DNA of 5,808 nt from Micrococcaceae bacterium UBA4005 (GTDB lineage: Bacteria; Actinomycetota; Actinomycetes; Actinomycetales; Micrococcaceae). Shown piece after piece: positions 4,626-5,808 of the stretch. The notes under the pieces are model-generated. The model searched no databases, was not told where the DNA came from, and saw only the letters and a list, made by a program, of their open reading frames with translations. Both the position numbers and the translations under genes were made by a program. Position 1 is the first letter of the stretch; every line of letters begins with the position of its first letter. The stretch is from positions 1-5,808 of the forward strand of contig DGBL01000036.1 in the NCBI GenBank assembly GCA_002384315.1. The letters are read 5' to 3'.

Positions 4626-5773
4626 TAGAGGTTTCCCGTCGCAATCAGCAGCATGCGGCGCAACGGTTCGGCTGCACCCCAGAGGAGCTGATCTCCGACC
4701 GTGAAGGCGCTGATGTATTCCGGGCCCATTTCCAGCTTGCGGATCCGTCCGACTGGAATGTTCAGGCTGCCGGTAGCGGCGACCGGGGTCAACTGCGCGA
4801 CTGTGGCCTCCTTGGTGTTCGGCACCACCGTGGCCCACTGATTATCGGCGTCGATCAGCCGTTCAATCTCGGAAACGGGCAGGTCTTCGCGTAGCTTGAG
4901 CGTCAGTGCCTGCGAGTGTGAGCGCATGGCGCCCACCCGCACGCACAGACCGTCAAAGGCGATCCGTGCTCCGTCCAGGTCTGTACCGAGGATCTTGTTC
5001 GTCTCCGCGCCAGCCTTCCACTCCTCGCGGGACTGCCCGTTGCCGAGGTCCGCATCGATCCACGGTATGACCGAGCCCGCCAATGGCACCCCGAACTGGG
5101 AGACGTCCAATTGCGGATCCCGCTGCTGGGCCAGGATTGCCCGGTCGATGTCCAGGATTGCCGACGCCGGATCCTCAAGGTTGACGGCGACGCTGTTGTG
5201 CAGGGCGCCGAACTGCAAGAGCAATTCGCGCATATGCCTGGCACCGCCGCCGGAGGCCGCCTGGTAGGTCATGGATGTACCCCACTCGACGAGGGAGTTC
5301 TTGAAGAGACCGCCCAGTCCCATGAGCATGCAGGAGACAGTGCAGTTTCCGCCGATGAAGTCCGTAACCCCGCGGGCCAGCCCCGCATCGATCACGCTCC
5401 GGTTCACTGGGTCCAGGGCAATGATGGACGTGGGTTCCATGCGCAGCGTTGATGCGGCGTCGATCCACAGGCCCTGCCAGCCGGCGTCCCGCAGTTTGGG
5501 GTAGACCTCCGCGGTATAGTCGCCGCCCTGCGCGGTGAGAATGATGGAGAGCTTCGCGAGGGTTTCGACGGCGTAGGCGTCCTGGAGCGTGCCTGCGCCC
5601 GCGGCGAACGACGGCGGCGGTCCGCCGACGTTCGAGGTGGAAAAAAAGACGGGGTTGATCAGGGCGAAATCGCCTTCCGCACGCATACGCTGCATGAGGA
5701 CCGACCCGACCATTCCACGCCATCCGACGATGCCGACCGTGGGCAGGGGAGAAAGCGGTGCTTCAGAAGACAT
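4625..5773 (-). CDS. asd: Aspartate-semialdehyde dehydrogenase, E. coli type
   Basis: Asd reduces L-aspartyl-4-phosphate with NADPH to L-aspartate 4-semialdehyde, the branch point to lysine/diaminopimelate, threonine and methionine. The 382-residue protein aligns by eye almost end to end with E. coli Asd. It has [18 protein letters not shown] (13-30, NADP loop), PVFFSTS, QGGDYT (82-87), WIDAAS, the nucleophile Cys144 in GGNCTVS (E. coli Cys135), Gln171 in [33 protein letters not shown], and Arg279 and His286 in [11 protein letters not shown] (E. coli Arg267, His274). It ends in the hallmark [17 protein letters not shown]. The N-terminus is about nine residues longer than in E. coli. The shorter Asd type known from mycobacteria and corynebacteria, usually paired with lysC, differs clearly. 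Here the gene stands alone, convergent with murB. The start has no ribosome-binding site but a TAGACT box six bases upstream. Confidence 0.97.
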   Translation of the reverse strand: MSSEAPLSPLPTVGIVGWRGMVGSVLMQRMRAEGDFALINPVFFSTSNVGGPPPSFAAGAGTLQDAYAVETLAKLSIILTAQGGDYTAEVYPKLRDAGWQGLWIDAASTLRMEPTSIIALDPVNRSVIDAGLARGVTDFIGGNCTVSCMLMGLGGLFKNSLVEWGTSMTYQAASGGGARHMRELLLQFGALHNSVAVNLEDPASAILDIDRAILAQQRDPQLDVSQFGVPLAGSVIPWIDADLGNGQSREEWKAGAETNKILGTDLDGARIAFDGLCVRVGAMRSHSQALTLKLREDLPVSEIERLIDADNQWATVVPNTKEATVAQLTPVAATGSLNIPVGRIRKLEMGPEYISAFTVGDQLLWGAAEPLRRMLLIATGNL

Positions 5774-5785
5774 GGTCCAAGTCTA
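5774..5785 (-). promoter_or_regulatory. Leaderless promoter -10 of asd
   Basis: On the minus strand TAGACT (5785-5780) matches TANNNT and is followed by six bases (TGGACC) and then the ATG at 5773. This is the same spacing as at the small membrane protein gene. No Shine-Dalgarno motif precedes the ATG. Only 23 bases upstream of the box are inside the window, so a -35 element can barely be judged; none is evident. Confidence 0.55.
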
Positions 5786-5808
5786 GGCGACGGCCCGCCT
5801 CCGCGCTG

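Noticed and set aside
4896..5452. Plus-strand open frames inside asd
   Set aside because: The minus strand encodes a full-length Asd with all catalytic residues; these are shadows.

Overview
The window looks like a chromosomal segment of a high-G+C actinobacterium, probably in the Micrococcales/Micrococcaceae range. The evidence is the G+C-rich codon use, a MaoC-type HadA/HadB-like dehydratase pair next to an elongator-type tRNA-Met, and start regions with TANNNT -10 boxes, some placed for leaderless mRNAs. The placement rests on gene content and remembered family features, not on a search.

Layout, left to right. (1) The window opens inside a tRNA with a CAT anticodon (the 5' acceptor strand is cut off), followed by a perfect 14-bp hairpin terminator. 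(2) A class I SAM-dependent methyltransferase gene lies on the minus strand (118-759) and ends against that terminator. (3) A 125-base divergent intergenic region leads to a plus-strand gene for a ParA/MinD-like ATPase with a long Pro/Ala-rich N-terminal region and altered nucleotide-binding motifs. (4) A 76-residue protein with two predicted membrane helices follows; it appears to have a leaderless promoter. (5) Its stop codon lies inside the -10 box of a tight three-gene operon: hadA-like and hadB-like dehydratase subunits, then murB, the last two joined by a GTGA overlap. (6) On the minus strand, convergent with murB, is an aspartate-semialdehyde dehydrogenase of the E. coli type, whose start also looks leaderless at the right edge.

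Functionally, the right half concerns envelope building. HadA/HadB probably form the heterodimeric beta-hydroxyacyl-thioester dehydratase of fatty-acid elongation. MurB completes UDP-MurNAc synthesis. Asd supplies aspartate semialdehyde for lysine/diaminopimelate, threonine and methionine. The left half (methyltransferase, ParA-like protein, small membrane protein) is accessory in character. It sits where mycobacteria carry rpmG between tRNA-Met and hadA, so the window is a rearranged version of the metT-rpmG-had-secE neighbourhood.

I see no CRISPR array, insertion sequence, phage gene, toxin-antitoxin pair or clearly new multi-gene system. The least understood gene is the ParA-like ATPase.
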